From positions 186,001-250,000 of the forward strand of contig JAHRYS010000001.1 of assembly GCA_020621985.1 (NCBI GenBank): a DNA stretch of 64,000 nucleotides. Direction: 5' to 3'. Below the pieces are notes generated by a model. That model was not told the origin of the DNA. It made no database searches and saw only the letters and a program-made list of their open reading frames with translations. Source of the DNA: Candidatus Ferrigenium altingense (lineage in GTDB: Bacteria; Pseudomonadota; Gammaproteobacteria; Burkholderiales; Gallionellaceae). The number at the start of each line of letters is the position of its first letter. The stretch's first letter is position 1. Shown here one piece after another: positions 52,600 through 62,662 of the stretch. The translations under genes and the position numbers were made by a program.

Positions 52600-54834
52600 C
52601 TAGAAGGAGAAACCCACCTCTGCGGTCACATTGCGGCCCGGCAGCAGGAAAAACGAATAGGCTTTTTTATCCAGCAGATTATTGATTGCAACCGACCCCT
52701 TCACCATCCTGGAGAACGCATAACCGGCCTTGGCGTTCACCATGGTGTGCGCGTCGTAGCTGCCCGGTACGCCTTCCGTCGTGTCGGTGTTCTGGGCGGT
52801 AGAAAAAACCTTGCTGGAATAACTGGCGTTCAATATGCCTGTCCAAGGCCCCTGCTGAGCGGTAACACCCATATTGACAATATTTTTCGGCGAATCTATC
52901 AGCCGCTTGCCCACACTCAAAGGATCTACGCTATTTTCGAGCATCTCGGAACCTATGTAGGCGTAGCTGGCGTTGAGCGTCAGCCAGTTCGTCAGCCCGG
53001 CTTCTGCCGCCAACTCGACACCGTCAATTTTTGCTTTCCCCGCATTGATGCGCTTTGACACAATGGGCACATTGCTCAGGCGAAAGTTGGTAATTAAATC
53101 TTTGAGGATAGTCTGGTAATAAGTGGCATTGGCCTTGAATTTGTCCGACACACGCCACTCCCCCCCGATTTCCCATGTTTTACCGCGCTCCGGTTTCAGA
53201 TCAGGATCTCCAATGCTGGTAATGCCAAAAATGTTCGCATAGGAATACAGGTCGTTATTGGTTGGCGCGCGGAAGGACTGCCCGAACGATGCCCTCAGGG
53301 TGACGGGAGCTGCCGCCTGATAAACTGCCGACAGCTTGGAATTAAATGATGAAGCGCTACGCGATGCGTAAGTAACGGCCGAGGCAGGCGCGGTATTCTT
53401 GTAATAGTTTCCCTTGGTCTGCCAATTGTCGAAGCGCCCGCCGATATAAACCTTGAGCTTATCGATCACGCTGATTTCATCCTGCGCGAACAACGAAGCA
53501 GTAGTCGAATCACCGCTATAGCCGTCGGCTATGCCGGTTCGGGTGGCGGGGTCACGCCAGTTCGATAGCGTATAAGTTGCCCCCTCAACTTTCTCGTTGT
53601 GCAGCGAAATGCCGCTGACGATAAAGTGCCTGCCACCGACAGGGAAACTCAATTGAGCGGTTCCATCCGTCCCGCTGTTGGGCGCATTCGTCTGCGTCCC
53701 GGTGCCTGCCCCCCAGGTAGAGGCCGTATTTGCATTGACGAACCGGTACTGGCGTTCGATCTGCGCCAGATCAATTTTCAGCAGATAGCCATTTCCGACC
53801 GCGCCTTCGAACCCGGCAAAATACCGTGCAGTCGATTCATACAAGGGCGAGTTGTTCACAAAATTGGATTCTGACAGCGTGACCCGCCGCCCGTTAATGT
53901 TGAGTGTGCCGGCAGAAACCGGTGCGCCGGTCGTTGCATTCCGCAAGTAGGTGTTAAACATCGTATAACCCAGATCGGTTTCGCTGTAGGCGATGCCGCC
54001 AAACAACTTGCCCACGCCCGACAGGTCATAGGAAACCTTGGTTGTCGCATTGATTTGCCGCCATGGCGCAACCCCTTTGTCGCCCACGATATAGGCCTGT
54101 GCGCCCGCAGTCGTGGCCGTCGCCTGAGCGCCTGTCACCGCCGTTCCGGGTGCGCCCGCAACGGGCGACCTGACAACAAAGTCATTGATATAGCTGTCGC
54201 GGCTCTGGTAGCCGAGCCCGGCCACAATGCCCAGCCCGTTATCCATTTTGTCGCGGAAATAAATGCTGCCGTCCTCGCCGCTGGCATCGCTCCAGCCTTT
54301 CTTGACCTTGGCGGTGAACTCGCGCTTGTCCGGCTGTTTGGTGATGATGTTGACCACGCCGCCGATCGCATTGCTGCCATACAACGAAGAGAACGCGCCG
54401 GGCACGACTTCGACACGGGCAATATCCTCGATCAACGGAACCCGCCAGTTCACTTTCCCGGAACCTGCATCCTGAATGGGCTGCCCATCAAGCAAAATAA
54501 GCGTTCTGGTCTGGTCGATACCGCGCAGCGACATGCCGCTCGTCCCTATGGTGCCCTGCGACTGGCCGAGCGCGCCGCCGCGCAAATAGAGGCTGGGCAC
54601 CTGATCCAGCACATCGCCGAGGCGAGACGCATTTTTCGTTTCAATATTTTTGGCATTGACTACCGTTACGGCCGCAGGTGCAGCGGAAAGCGAAGCGCTG
54701 GTTCTGGTTGCTGTCACCACCACCTCACCCAACGTTACCTCTTCCACGCTTTCCGCTGCACCCGCCGTGTTGGCCAAGCCAATAAGGCAGCCCAACGTTA
54801 ATATCAACGGCCGTTTGTTTAGCTGGGTTTTCAT
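52600..54834 (-). CDS. TonB-dependent outer-membrane receptor
   Basis: This 744-residue receptor has a signal peptide (residues 1-26, ending AGAAES), a TonB box-like stretch (EVTLGEVVVTATR), a plug domain (about 45-160, LGDVLDQVPSLYLRG, GVVNIITKQP) and a beta-barrel ending NVTAEVGFSF. The plug motifs LILLDGQPIQDAGSG and GAFSSLYGSNAIGG are standard. The substrate (metal chelate, heme or cobalamin) cannot be read from sequence. A truncated copy of its first 84 residues and upstream 15 bases lies at 62663-62941, on the far side of the nir genes. Confidence 0.93.
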   Translation of the reverse strand: MKTQLNKRPLILTLGCLIGLANTAGAAESVEEVTLGEVVVTATRTSASLSAAPAAVTVVNAKNIETKNASRLGDVLDQVPSLYLRGGALGQSQGTIGTSGMSLRGIDQTRTLILLDGQPIQDAGSGKVNWRVPLIEDIARVEVVPGAFSSLYGSNAIGGVVNIITKQPDKREFTAKVKKGWSDASGEDGSIYFRDKMDNGLGIVAGLGYQSRDSYINDFVVRSPVAGAPGTAVTGAQATATTAGAQAYIVGDKGVAPWRQINATTKVSYDLSGVGKLFGGIAYSETDLGYTMFNTYLRNATTGAPVSAGTLNINGRRVTLSESNFVNNSPLYESTARYFAGFEGAVGNGYLLKIDLAQIERQYRFVNANTASTWGAGTGTQTNAPNSGTDGTAQLSFPVGGRHFIVSGISLHNEKVEGATYTLSNWRDPATRTGIADGYSGDSTTASLFAQDEISVIDKLKVYIGGRFDNWQTKGNYYKNTAPASAVTYASRSASSFNSKLSAVYQAAAPVTLRASFGQSFRAPTNNDLYSYANIFGITSIGDPDLKPERGKTWEIGGEWRVSDKFKANATYYQTILKDLITNFRLSNVPIVSKRINAGKAKIDGVELAAEAGLTNWLTLNASYAYIGSEMLENSVDPLSVGKRLIDSPKNIVNMGVTAQQGPWTGILNASYSSKVFSTAQNTDTTEGVPGSYDAHTMVNAKAGYAFSRMVKGSVAINNLLDKKAYSFFLLPGRNVTAEVGFSF

Positions 54835-54974
54835 TGTGTTTTTCTATGGATTGATTGGTGAAATAACAAAAAATGGGCCATCCCGGCCTTATGGCGGTTT
54901 TGGCGCAGCGCCTGGCTTGTTCATCCTAAGCCAGGATGGCGGTGCGCAGCCGGGAATGCGGATCAAATTATTCC

Positions 54975-56369
54975 TTAACCTGGCGATGCCACGGGCTTCT
55001 TCGGGTCAAACCAGTTCAGCTTTTCCCTGAGCGTAACGACCCCCCCGACGATGATCAGAGTCGGCGCTTGCGGCTTTTCAACCTGCGCGATGCCGGGCAG
55101 CGTTGCCAAGGTTCCGGCGATGACGCGTTGATTTTGCGTGGTTCCCTGCTGCACGATCGCCACAGGGGTGCTGTCCGGCAGGCCGTGTTCGATGAGCTTG
55201 GCGCAGAGCATTTCGAGGCCATGCAGTCCCATGTATATCACGATGGTTTGCTTTGGGCGCGCCAGGGCATCCCAGTCGAGATTCATGCTGCCGTCTTTCA
55301 GGTGGCCGGTCACGAAGATGCAGGACTGCGCATAGTCGCGGTGCGTCAGCGGAATGCCCGCGTAGGTGGAAACGCCGGAGGCCGCCGTGATGCCGGGCAC
55401 GACTTGGAACAGGATGCCGTGCTCGGCGAGGGTTTCGATTTCTTCGCCGCCGCGCCCGAAAATGAACGGGTCGCCGCCCTTGAGGCGCAACACGCGCTTG
55501 CCTTCCTTGGCGAACCGCACCAGCAGGTCATTGATTTCTTCCTGTGGCAGGGTGTGATTGCCGCGTTGCTTGCCGACAAAAATCCGCGTCGCGTCACGCC
55601 GCGTCATTTCGACGATCGGCTTGGCTACCAGGTTGTCATACACCACGACATCGGCCTTCTGCATCAGGCGCAAGGCGCGGAAAGTCAGCAAATCCGGGTC
55701 GCCGGGGCCTGCGCCGACCAGATAGACCTCGCCGCGTTGTTCTGCGCTTCCATTCTCCAATTGGCCGAGCAGCATGGTTTCCGCGCCGGCTTCGTCGCCC
55801 GCCAGCACCTTTTCGGCGATTGCGCCTTCCAGCACGTTTTCCCAGAAGATGCGCCGCATCGCCGGTTCGGCGACACGCGCCTTGACGGTGTTGCGGAGCC
55901 GCGCACAGAACGCGGTCAAGCGGCCGTAACCTTGCGGGATCATCGTCTCCAGCTTGCCGCGCAGCATCCGGGCGAGCACCGGCGATGCGCCGCCGCTGGA
56001 AAACGCCACCATCAGCGGCGAGCGATCCAGGATCGACGGCATGATGAAGGTGCATAAATCGGGGTTGTCGACCACGTTCACCGGGATGTTCCGCGCACGC
56101 GCCTGTTGCGAAACTTCCCGGTTGACGGCGCCATCGTCGGTCGCGGCAATGGCCAGCACCGCTCCGTCCAGATGGCTTGGCTGGAAGTGCCCCGCAATAC
56201 ATTCGACACCGGGCAGGGCGGCAAAAGCAGCGGAGAATTCCGGTGCGACCGCCCTGACCGCCGCACCCGCCGCCAGCAGCACCGATGCCTTGCGATGGGC
56301 GACTTCACCGCCGCCGACTACGAGGCACAAGCGGCCTTTGACATCCATAAAAATCGGTAAAAAATCCAT
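54975..56369 (-). CDS. cysG: Siroheme synthase CysG (uroporphyrinogen methyltransferase, precorrin-2 dehydrogenase/ferrochelatase)
   Basis: This trifunctional 464-residue enzyme makes siroheme from uroporphyrinogen III. The N-terminal dehydrogenase/ferrochelatase part has [20 protein letters not shown] (NAD site) and [20 protein letters not shown]. The C-terminal methyltransferase part has [40 protein letters not shown] and [20 protein letters not shown]. It sits at the end of the nir run where Pseudomonas carries nirE. A full CysG here can deliver siroheme itself, the substrate of NirDL/G/H. Confidence 0.96.
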   Translation of the reverse strand: MDFLPIFMDVKGRLCLVVGGGEVAHRKASVLLAAGAAVRAVAPEFSAAFAALPGVECIAGHFQPSHLDGAVLAIAATDDGAVNREVSQQARARNIPVNVVDNPDLCTFIMPSILDRSPLMVAFSSGGASPVLARMLRGKLETMIPQGYGRLTAFCARLRNTVKARVAEPAMRRIFWENVLEGAIAEKVLAGDEAGAETMLLGQLENGSAEQRGEVYLVGAGPGDPDLLTFRALRLMQKADVVVYDNLVAKPIVEMTRRDATRIFVGKQRGNHTLPQEEINDLLVRFAKEGKRVLRLKGGDPFIFGRGGEEIETLAEHGILFQVVPGITAASGVSTYAGIPLTHRDYAQSCIFVTGHLKDGSMNLDWDALARPKQTIVIYMGLHGLEMLCAKLIEHGLPDSTPVAIVQQGTTQNQRVIAGTLATLPGIAQVEKPQAPTLIIVGGVVTLREKLNWFDPKKPVASPG

Positions 56370-56407
56370 GTCGAGCCTTTAAGTTTGCTTGCCGTTGGCA
56401 CCCGGTT

Positions 56408-57901
56408 TCAGTGGCTGGTGCCCGCCGAGCGCATGATTTTATTGTAGACGTTGTATTTGCCCGAGGGCTTGCTCATCGGCAAGCGCTTGATCTCCTTGAG
56501 CGTGGCCGCATCGTAGACAAGCAGCGCGCCGTCATTTTCCCAGATGCTGACCAGCACGTATTTCCCGTCGCGGGTGAATTCGACGTGCGCCGCCGTCTTG
56601 CCCGGCATCGGGCGCAGGATCTCCGCCACTTCCAGCGTGCGCTTGTCGATGATGTGCATCACGTCGCGGTTGTCCGTGCTGTTGAAGCCGTCGGTCCAGG
56701 CATAGGGCGAATTCTCATGGCTGCGCATGAAGAAACCGGAGCCGAGTGTCTTGATCTGTTTGATCGTCTTCCAGGTGGTCATGTCGATCACGCTCACCAG
56801 CGGCTCCTTCAGGTTGGGCGTCGCCATCACCGGGTGTCCCTGGTACTCCCAGGTAATGCCTGAACCCAGGTGCGGCATTCCAGGCAAGTCGAGTTCCGCC
56901 ACTTTCTTGCCGGAATCGAGATCGATCACCAGCCCTTTCTTGCCGTCCCGCGCGGCGCCGATCAAATGGCGATAAGCTTGATCGAAGAAAAAATCGTCCA
57001 GATAGTCATCGGTGGCAATGCGGCGTATGGGGAAATCCTTGTCGCCGTAAGGTATCTCCCATACCTCCTTCGCGTCCTTCAGCGCCGCGACGAAGCTGCC
57101 GCGCGGTTCGGCCTGATATACGGCGGACACCCGTGAGCTTTTTCCGTCCTGTCCCACGGTCGGGATCACCTTGATCAGCGAAAGGTCTTCCGCGTTCAAC
57201 AGCACCAGGGAATGCGGCAGGTAATTGCCCACCAGCACGGTCTTGCCGTCACCGGACACGGCGAGGTTGCGGGTGTTGATGCCGGCGCGTATCTCGGCCA
57301 TCACCTTCAGGTTGTAGATATCGAATTTGCTGATCCAGCCGTCACGCGACGCAAAATACACATAACGACCGTCCGGGCTGAACTTCGGCCCGCCGTGCAA
57401 GGCAAAGCGCGTCTTGAAGCGATGGATCGGCTCGAACTTGTCGCCGTCCAGAATGGTGGCATGATGGTCGCCCAGTTCCACCACGACAAAGAGGTTGAGC
57501 GGGTCGGCGCTGAATACCGGCTTATCGGAAAAGCTACTGTCCGGCACGCGCTGAAGATGGGAATTGTTGATCTCTTTCACTCCCCATGCAGGCACTTCTG
57601 GCAAAGGCGTGTAGATGAAATCCACCAGCGCCTGGATGTCTTCCTTGGCAAGCTTGCCGGCAAAACCCGGCATCTGGCTGGCGTTGCGCCCGTCGGCGAT
57701 GGTCTTGAACGCTTCGGTGCGGCGCAGGCGTGCCAGATTTTCCGGCAGCAGCGCCGTGCCTGCGCCGCCCAAGCGGTCGGCGCCATGGCAGGTCGCGCAG
57801 AAATCGGCATAGTTTTTTTCGACCGGTTGGCCCGCCGCTGCCTCGAATGCCAGCAGCAAGCCCACCACGGAGATACAGGTATACAGGGATTTCTTCATCA
57901 T
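56408..57901 (-). CDS. nirN: Cytochrome c/d1 domain protein NirN
   Basis: NirN is a periplasmic dihydro-heme d1 dehydrogenase that finishes the heme d1 cofactor. The 497-residue protein has a signal peptide (to about residue 24), a c-type heme site (FCATCHG, about 34-40) and an eight-bladed d1 propeller with GPKFSPDGRYVYFASRDGWI, NTRNLAVSGDGKTVLVGNY and a C-terminal KPSGKYNVYNKI. The length fits NirN rather than NirS, which is longer and is encoded at the window's end. It lies between nirJ and cysG with short spacing. Confidence 0.9.
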   Translation of the reverse strand: MMKKSLYTCISVVGLLLAFEAAAGQPVEKNYADFCATCHGADRLGGAGTALLPENLARLRRTEAFKTIADGRNASQMPGFAGKLAKEDIQALVDFIYTPLPEVPAWGVKEINNSHLQRVPDSSFSDKPVFSADPLNLFVVVELGDHHATILDGDKFEPIHRFKTRFALHGGPKFSPDGRYVYFASRDGWISKFDIYNLKVMAEIRAGINTRNLAVSGDGKTVLVGNYLPHSLVLLNAEDLSLIKVIPTVGQDGKSSRVSAVYQAEPRGSFVAALKDAKEVWEIPYGDKDFPIRRIATDDYLDDFFFDQAYRHLIGAARDGKKGLVIDLDSGKKVAELDLPGMPHLGSGITWEYQGHPVMATPNLKEPLVSVIDMTTWKTIKQIKTLGSGFFMRSHENSPYAWTDGFNSTDNRDVMHIIDKRTLEVAEILRPMPGKTAAHVEFTRDGKYVLVSIWENDGALLVYDAATLKEIKRLPMSKPSGKYNVYNKIMRSAGTSH

Positions 57902-57903
57902 TT

Positions 57904-59067
57904 TCAGCCTTCGGTCATTATCGAATCGGTTATGCCAATTTCCTCGTCATCCAGATAACACGCCGGGTCTTCCGCCCAGGGGTCGCCGCTCACCTGCCAG
58001 GCGCGCACCCGTGTGTTGCCGCCGCAGATGTTGAAATAACGGCATTCGCCGCAGCGACCGCCGACCTTGCGCGGATGCGCCTTCAGCCCGGCCATGATCG
58101 GGTCGGAGGTGTCCGCCCAGATCGCCGAGAACGGCCTGTCGCGCACGTTGCCGAGGTTGTAGTTCCACCACATGGTATCGGGATGGACGTTGCCCAGGTT
58201 GTCGATGTTGGCGACATTCACACCGGACGAATTCCCGCCCCATTGCCCGAGCTTCGCGCGGATATGGTCTTCCAGATGCGGGAAATTACGCCGCACCCAG
58301 AGCAGCAGATAGACGCCATCCGCGTCGTTGTTGCCGGTGACGAATTCCTTGGGCTTGCCCTCCTGCTGGTACTGCCAGCAGGTATCGAACAGCATATCCA
58401 TCGCCTGACGGGTGGCCTGGTGGAACACGTCGTTCTTGCGGTTCTTGTTGCCGCGCCCGGCATAGTTGAGATGCGACAGGTAAAACTTGTCCAGCCCTTC
58501 GTCTTCCATCAGGCGCAACAGGTTCGGCAAGTCGTGCGCGTTATCCTGGGTCAGGGTGAAGCGGATGCCGACCTTGATGCCGCGCTCCTTGCACAGGCGG
58601 ATGCCATGCATTGATTTGTCGAATGCGCCCGCCATGCGGCGGAACTCGTCATGGGTCTTCTGGATGCCGTCCAGACTCACCCCGACATAGTTGTAGCCCG
58701 CCGCCGCGATGTGTTCGATGTTGCTTTCGTCGATCAGCGTGCCGTTGCTCGACAGGCCGACATAGAAGCCCATCCCTTTTGCACGGCGGGAAATCTCGAA
58801 AATATCCGGATGCAGCAGCGGCTCGCCACCGGACAGGATCAGCACCGGCACGCGGAAACGCTTCAGGTCGTCCATCGTGGCGAATATTTCTTCCGTCGAC
58901 AGCTCGCCCGCGAAATCCTTGTCCGCCGAGATCGAATAGCAGTGTTTGCAAGTCAGGTTACAGCGCCGGATCAGGTTCCAGATCACCACCGGCCCGGGTG
59001 GATTGCGCTTGGCGGCCAGCGGCGTCTGCTGGGCAATTTCCTGCATGAATTGGGAAATACGAAACAC
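57904..59067 (-). CDS. nirJ: Heme d1 biosynthesis radical SAM protein NirJ
   Basis: NirJ is a radical SAM enzyme that replaces propionate side chains with oxo groups during heme d1 synthesis. The 387-residue protein has the cluster motif CNLTCKHC (RRCNLTCKHCYSISADKDF, about 34-52), GGEPLLHPDIFEI and a C-terminal SPASM-like region with CGECRYFNICGG for extra clusters. The length fits NirJ. Its start lies two bases after the nirH stop. Confidence 0.95.
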   Translation of the reverse strand: MFRISQFMQEIAQQTPLAAKRNPPGPVVIWNLIRRCNLTCKHCYSISADKDFAGELSTEEIFATMDDLKRFRVPVLILSGGEPLLHPDIFEISRRAKGMGFYVGLSSNGTLIDESNIEHIAAAGYNYVGVSLDGIQKTHDEFRRMAGAFDKSMHGIRLCKERGIKVGIRFTLTQDNAHDLPNLLRLMEDEGLDKFYLSHLNYAGRGNKNRKNDVFHQATRQAMDMLFDTCWQYQQEGKPKEFVTGNNDADGVYLLLWVRRNFPHLEDHIRAKLGQWGGNSSGVNVANIDNLGNVHPDTMWWNYNLGNVRDRPFSAIWADTSDPIMAGLKAHPRKVGGRCGECRYFNICGGNTRVRAWQVSGDPWAEDPACYLDDEEIGITDSIMTEG

Positions 59068-59069
59068 GT

Positions 59070-59561
59070 TTAACCTCCGATGCGCAAACCGGTTTTCTTC
59101 AGGATGCGCGTGCTATAAAGAATTTCATGGCCGCGATCGGCGTCGCCGATCAATCCGGTAATGCGGCGAACCAACTCTTCAACCTCGCCACGGTCATGTC
59201 CATGCACCATCGCAAAAAAATTGTATGGCCAGTCCGGTAAATGGCGCGGACGGCAATAGCAATGACTGACGAAGTCCAGCGCACCGACCTTTTCGCCAAG
59301 TTCGTCTACCCGATCATCCGGGACATCCCACACCGTCATGCCGTTCGCCTTGTAGCCCAGCGCGTAATGGTTGGGCACCACACCGATACGGCGGATCACG
59401 CCGGATTCGAGCATGCGCCGCATACGCACCATCACCTCTTCGGCGGCAATGCCCACCTGTCGGGCAACCGCGTGGTAAGGCTGCGACTCCAGCGGCAAGC
59501 CGGACTGGGTGGCAAGGACGATGCGGCGGTCGATCTCGTCAAGGGAGGCTTCGGCCGTCAT
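59070..59561 (-). CDS. nirH: Siroheme decarboxylase subunit NirH
   Basis: NirH acts with NirDL and NirG to decarboxylate siroheme to didecarboxysiroheme. The 163-residue protein has an Lrp/AsnC-like winged-helix N-terminal half (LDEIDRRIVLATQSGLPLES then YHAVARQVGIAAEEVMVRMR) and the C-terminal block VSHCYCRPRHLPDWPYNFFA then MVHG, which matches the NirL-type half of NirDL (CYRRPRRLPAWRYNLFTMIH). So it is an L-type subunit. It overlaps nirG by four bases. Confidence 0.92.
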   Translation of the reverse strand: MTAEASLDEIDRRIVLATQSGLPLESQPYHAVARQVGIAAEEVMVRMRRMLESGVIRRIGVVPNHYALGYKANGMTVWDVPDDRVDELGEKVGALDFVSHCYCRPRHLPDWPYNFFAMVHGHDRGEVEELVRRITGLIGDADRGHEILYSTRILKKTGLRIGG

Positions 59562-60001
59562 GCCGCAAACCTCAGTCCGATAAAGTATTCCTTGATCTTG
59601 GGCATGTCGTATACCGGATAGCCGGTTTTCAGCTCGATTCTTTCAAGTGCCGCCGCATGTTCGCGGGGTGTTTCCGTGGCAAGCACAAACCACATGCTGA
59701 GCGCATGGTCGCGCGCATAATTGTGCGCCACTTCCGGCATCGCATTCACGATCTCCGTCACCCGCCCGAAATCTGAATTGGGTATTTTCATCGCCGCCAG
59801 GCTCAGGCTTCCGCCCATGCGTTCGGCATGGTACATCGGGCCAAAACGGGACAGGGTTCCGCCTTTCAACAACAGGCCAATCCTAGAAATAATTTCCTGC
59901 TCAGTGGTATGCAGCCGGACCGCAACCTCGGCAAAAGGCTGGTCACAGACCGGAAAACCACCCTGCAGTTCGTTGATGATGGCGCGATCCAGTTCGTCCA
60001 T
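59558..60001 (-). CDS. nirG: Siroheme decarboxylase subunit NirG
   Basis: NirG is the D-type partner of NirH. The 147-residue protein has the AsnC-like half (ELDRAIINELQGGFPVCDQP then FAEVAVRLHTTEQEIISRIG) and the block VAHNYARDHALSMWFVLATE, which matches NHNYEREHRYNLWFVVTAP in the NirD half of NirDL. Its stop overlaps the nirH start (ATGA). The position between nirDL and nirH is standard for d1 clusters. Confidence 0.92.
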   Translation of the reverse strand: MDELDRAIINELQGGFPVCDQPFAEVAVRLHTTEQEIISRIGLLLKGGTLSRFGPMYHAERMGGSLSLAAMKIPNSDFGRVTEIVNAMPEVAHNYARDHALSMWFVLATETPREHAAALERIELKTGYPVYDMPKIKEYFIGLRFAA

Positions 60002-60008
60002 TTAATGG

Positions 60009-61040
60009 TCAGCCTGCAAGGGTGGATACGGCACGCCGTTCCTCGACCGGATTTGCCACATAACGCGCCCCGCATTGCTTGAAGCGTCGGCAACTGAACA
60101 AAACTTCATGCGCAACATTTTCCAGGCCGCAGTGCTCCTTCAGTTGCGCCACGAGGCTCAACACTTCATCGCGGTGCCGGCCATGAATCATGGTGAACAG
60201 GTTGTAACGCCAAGCCGGCAAACGGCGCGGCCGCCGGTAGCACAGGGTAACGGAATCGAAACTGCCGATACGCTGTCCCAGCGCACTCGCCTGATCGTCC
60301 GGGATATCCCATACCACCATCGCGTTGGCGCGATAGCCCAGCTCATGATGGCGCACCACCACGCCCATGCGCTTGATAGCACCTCGCTCCACCAAACTCG
60401 CCAAACCGGAGATGACTTCATTTTCGGCAAGCCCGATACCTGCCCCGATTTTGGCAAAGGGATATGGCACCAGCGGCAAGCCTTGCTGGATTGCGCCAAT
60501 CAGCGCGGTTTCGGATGATTGCGGCAATGTACGGTATGGTGGGGGAAATGCGCTGCCGGCTTTCTTCGGGGCGGCGGTATTGCATCCTTTATGCGGCTGT
60601 GACAGGTCGAAACCAAGGTCGATATGAAAATCTTCCAGCATCGGTAAATGCAGCGGCTGATAGCCGGTGCCGGATTCGATCTCGCCCAGCACTTCCTGTA
60701 CCCGCGCCTCGTCCGGTGCGGTGACGACAAACCACAGGTTGTAGCGATGCTCGCGCTCGTAGTTGTGATTCACCTCGGCATAACTGCTGACCAGTTGCGC
60801 TACTTCACCGAGCTTCTCCGCTGGAATGGCCAGTGCGGCAAGCGTGCTGGAGCCGACGCTGTGCGGCCTGAATACGGCGCCCACCCGGCTTGCTTTCCCG
60901 CAAGCCTGAAGGCGAATCAATGCCTCCAGCACCCCGGCTTCGCTGGTATCCAGACGCCCGGCGATGACGCCAAAGGGGGCAGGCACCAGCGGGAAGTCTC
61001 GCTGGAAATCGTTAAGCAAATGAAATTCAAGGTCGGTCAT
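60009..61040 (-). CDS. nirDL: Fused siroheme decarboxylase NirDL
   Basis: This is a fusion of NirD and NirL. The D half covers about residues 1-155 and ends in EIESGTGYQPLHLPMLEDFH then IDLGFDL. The L half covers about 185-340 with QGLPLVPYPFAKIGAGIGLA and CYRRPRRLPAWRYNLFTMIH. Each half is an AsnC/Lrp-like siroheme decarboxylase unit. The ATG at 61040 (MTDLEFHLLNDFQRDFP) gives 343 residues; a TTG at 61070 next to the nirF stop is possible. The first ribosome site is weak, so coupling to nirF is likely. Confidence 0.92.
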   Translation of the reverse strand: MTDLEFHLLNDFQRDFPLVPAPFGVIAGRLDTSEAGVLEALIRLQACGKASRVGAVFRPHSVGSSTLAALAIPAEKLGEVAQLVSSYAEVNHNYEREHRYNLWFVVTAPDEARVQEVLGEIESGTGYQPLHLPMLEDFHIDLGFDLSQPHKGCNTAAPKKAGSAFPPPYRTLPQSSETALIGAIQQGLPLVPYPFAKIGAGIGLAENEVISGLASLVERGAIKRMGVVVRHHELGYRANAMVVWDIPDDQASALGQRIGSFDSVTLCYRRPRRLPAWRYNLFTMIHGRHRDEVLSLVAQLKEHCGLENVAHEVLFSCRRFKQCGARYVANPVEERRAVSTLAG

Positions 61041-61070
61041 GTCAAAACAATCATGCGTATTTAAAGGCAA

Positions 61071-62249
61071 TTACAGCCCGGTGCGATGTGCGCGATGGGT
61101 GAAAAAAATGCCGCTGGGCTTATCGGCGGGCAATTCGCCTATTCTCTCGAAGGTTTCGGTATCGTAAATACCCACCCGATCCTCGTCGCGCGCGGAGAGC
61201 CAGAGATGTTCGCCGCGCGGTGTAAATTCCATGTGCATTACCGCCTTGCCCGGCTTCAGCGTTTTCACGATCGTGCGGCTCTGCACATCGATCACCTGAA
61301 TCGTGTCGTTGTGCGGAAAGGCAAAATTCACCCATACCTGGCGATTGTCGGGGCGCGCCACGACGAATACCGGCTGGCCGTGGACAGGGATGCGCCCGAC
61401 CTCCGCCCATTTGCCCTGATCAATGACCAGCACTTCATGCCGCCCCACCGCCGGCACCAGCAGCTCGTTGCCGGTCGCCGCCCAGCCTTCGAGGTGCGGC
61501 ATCTTGTATACCGGCAGCTTCTGCTCACCCTTGCCATAGCCGTTCAAGACACGCTTCACGCCCGCTTCGATGTTCCACAAATCCAGCAAGGCCAAGCCAT
61601 CCTCGCCGAACAGCCCGGCCAGATAATAGCGGCCATCGGCGGTAATCATCGCATCGTAGGGTTCCTTGCCAACATTCCTGAATTTGGTCACAGCCGGCTT
61701 GGACGGCGTGCGCATGTCCGCCACCCAGATTTCGCCGGCCTCGAACAGGCTGAACACGAAACGGTTGCCCGGCACATCTACCAGCCCGATCACTTTGGAC
61801 GATTTTCCGGTCTGGTCGATGGCGGGAATATTGGTCACCAGATCGAGTGTTTCCGCATCAAAAATCTTGACGCCGCCGGGCGTATAGTTGGCCGCTGCAA
61901 TCAGCTTTCCATCCTGGGAAATCGCGCCGCCGATGCTGTTGCCGGACTGCATCACGCGCTTGACGATGCGCATTTCCAGCAAATCCACCTTGGTCAGGCC
62001 GCCGTCTCGGCCGAATATGTAGGCATGGCGCGCATCGCGGGAGTAATTGAGGGAAGCGTGCGACAGGTCGCCCAGACCGGCGATCTGGCCGAGCCTGGTG
62101 CGATGTGTGGTTTCCACCACCTGGATGCTGCCGGTGGCGCGTTCGATGACCACGCCCAGATCGCCCGTGCCGCGCTGCGGCGGCGTGGTAGCACATCCCG
62201 TCAGTAAATATATTGCAAGGAGCAAGGGTAAAGCTAAATAGCATCGCAT
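61071..62249 (-). CDS. nirF: Heme d1 biosynthesis lipoprotein NirF
   Basis: NirF is a periplasmic d1-propeller protein needed for late heme d1 synthesis. The 392-residue protein has a lipoprotein signal with lipobox LTGC (Cys at about 19). Eight-bladed propeller repeats include ASLNYSRDARHAYIFGRDGG, GGAISQDGKLIAAANYTPGG and KAVMHMEFTPRGEHLWLSAR. The length and lipobox fit NirF. It starts one base after the nirC stop. Confidence 0.94.
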   Translation of the reverse strand: MRCYLALPLLLAIYLLTGCATTPPQRGTGDLGVVIERATGSIQVVETTHRTRLGQIAGLGDLSHASLNYSRDARHAYIFGRDGGLTKVDLLEMRIVKRVMQSGNSIGGAISQDGKLIAAANYTPGGVKIFDAETLDLVTNIPAIDQTGKSSKVIGLVDVPGNRFVFSLFEAGEIWVADMRTPSKPAVTKFRNVGKEPYDAMITADGRYYLAGLFGEDGLALLDLWNIEAGVKRVLNGYGKGEQKLPVYKMPHLEGWAATGNELLVPAVGRHEVLVIDQGKWAEVGRIPVHGQPVFVVARPDNRQVWVNFAFPHNDTIQVIDVQSRTIVKTLKPGKAVMHMEFTPRGEHLWLSARDEDRVGIYDTETFERIGELPADKPSGIFFTHRAHRTGL

Positions 62250-62250
62250 C

Positions 62251-62607
62251 TCAAGGTAATCCTTTCATTAGCATTTTTACAATCCAGTCGGCTTCGGCCC
62301 CGGTTAAAAACGGGTTCCACGGCGGCATCGTTGTGTCATTGCGTCCATACAGGATGGTATTCCTGAGCGCATCGGGCGATTTCCCCTTCAGTGCCGCTGG
62401 GGTAAGCGGCACACCAAGCCCGCCCTCGAAGCGCAAACCGTGACATGACCCGCAGTCCTGGCGAACAAGATTGAGCAATTCAGCTTGGCGCGCGGGAGCA
62501 GGTATGACAACTTCTTTGGCAGCAGAATCGCTCCACGCCAAACCCGAGTGTGCGAGCAATAACGGCAGAATGCCGATCCGGAAAAACTGCAAAGGGTTAT
62601 TTGACAT
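62251..62607 (-). CDS. nirC: Small c-type cytochrome NirC
   Basis: NirC is a monoheme cytochrome linked to NirF and NirS function. The ATG at 62607 gives 118 residues with signal peptide (FFRIGILPLLLAHSGLAWS), the heme-binding motif CGSCHG (about residue 52) and a Met ligand candidate (MPPWNPFLTG). A longer frame to 62760 overlaps the TonB-receptor fragment and is not supported. Promoters must lie in the spacer that holds that fragment. Confidence 0.9.
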   Translation of the reverse strand: MSNNPLQFFRIGILPLLLAHSGLAWSDSAAKEVVIPAPARQAELLNLVRQDCGSCHGLRFEGGLGVPLTPAALKGKSPDALRNTILYGRNDTTMPPWNPFLTGAEADWIVKMLMKGLP

Positions 62608-62662
62608 CTTTTTGCTCTGTGCCAAAAACAAGTTAAATGCATCCGGCAAAGCCGGATATTTA

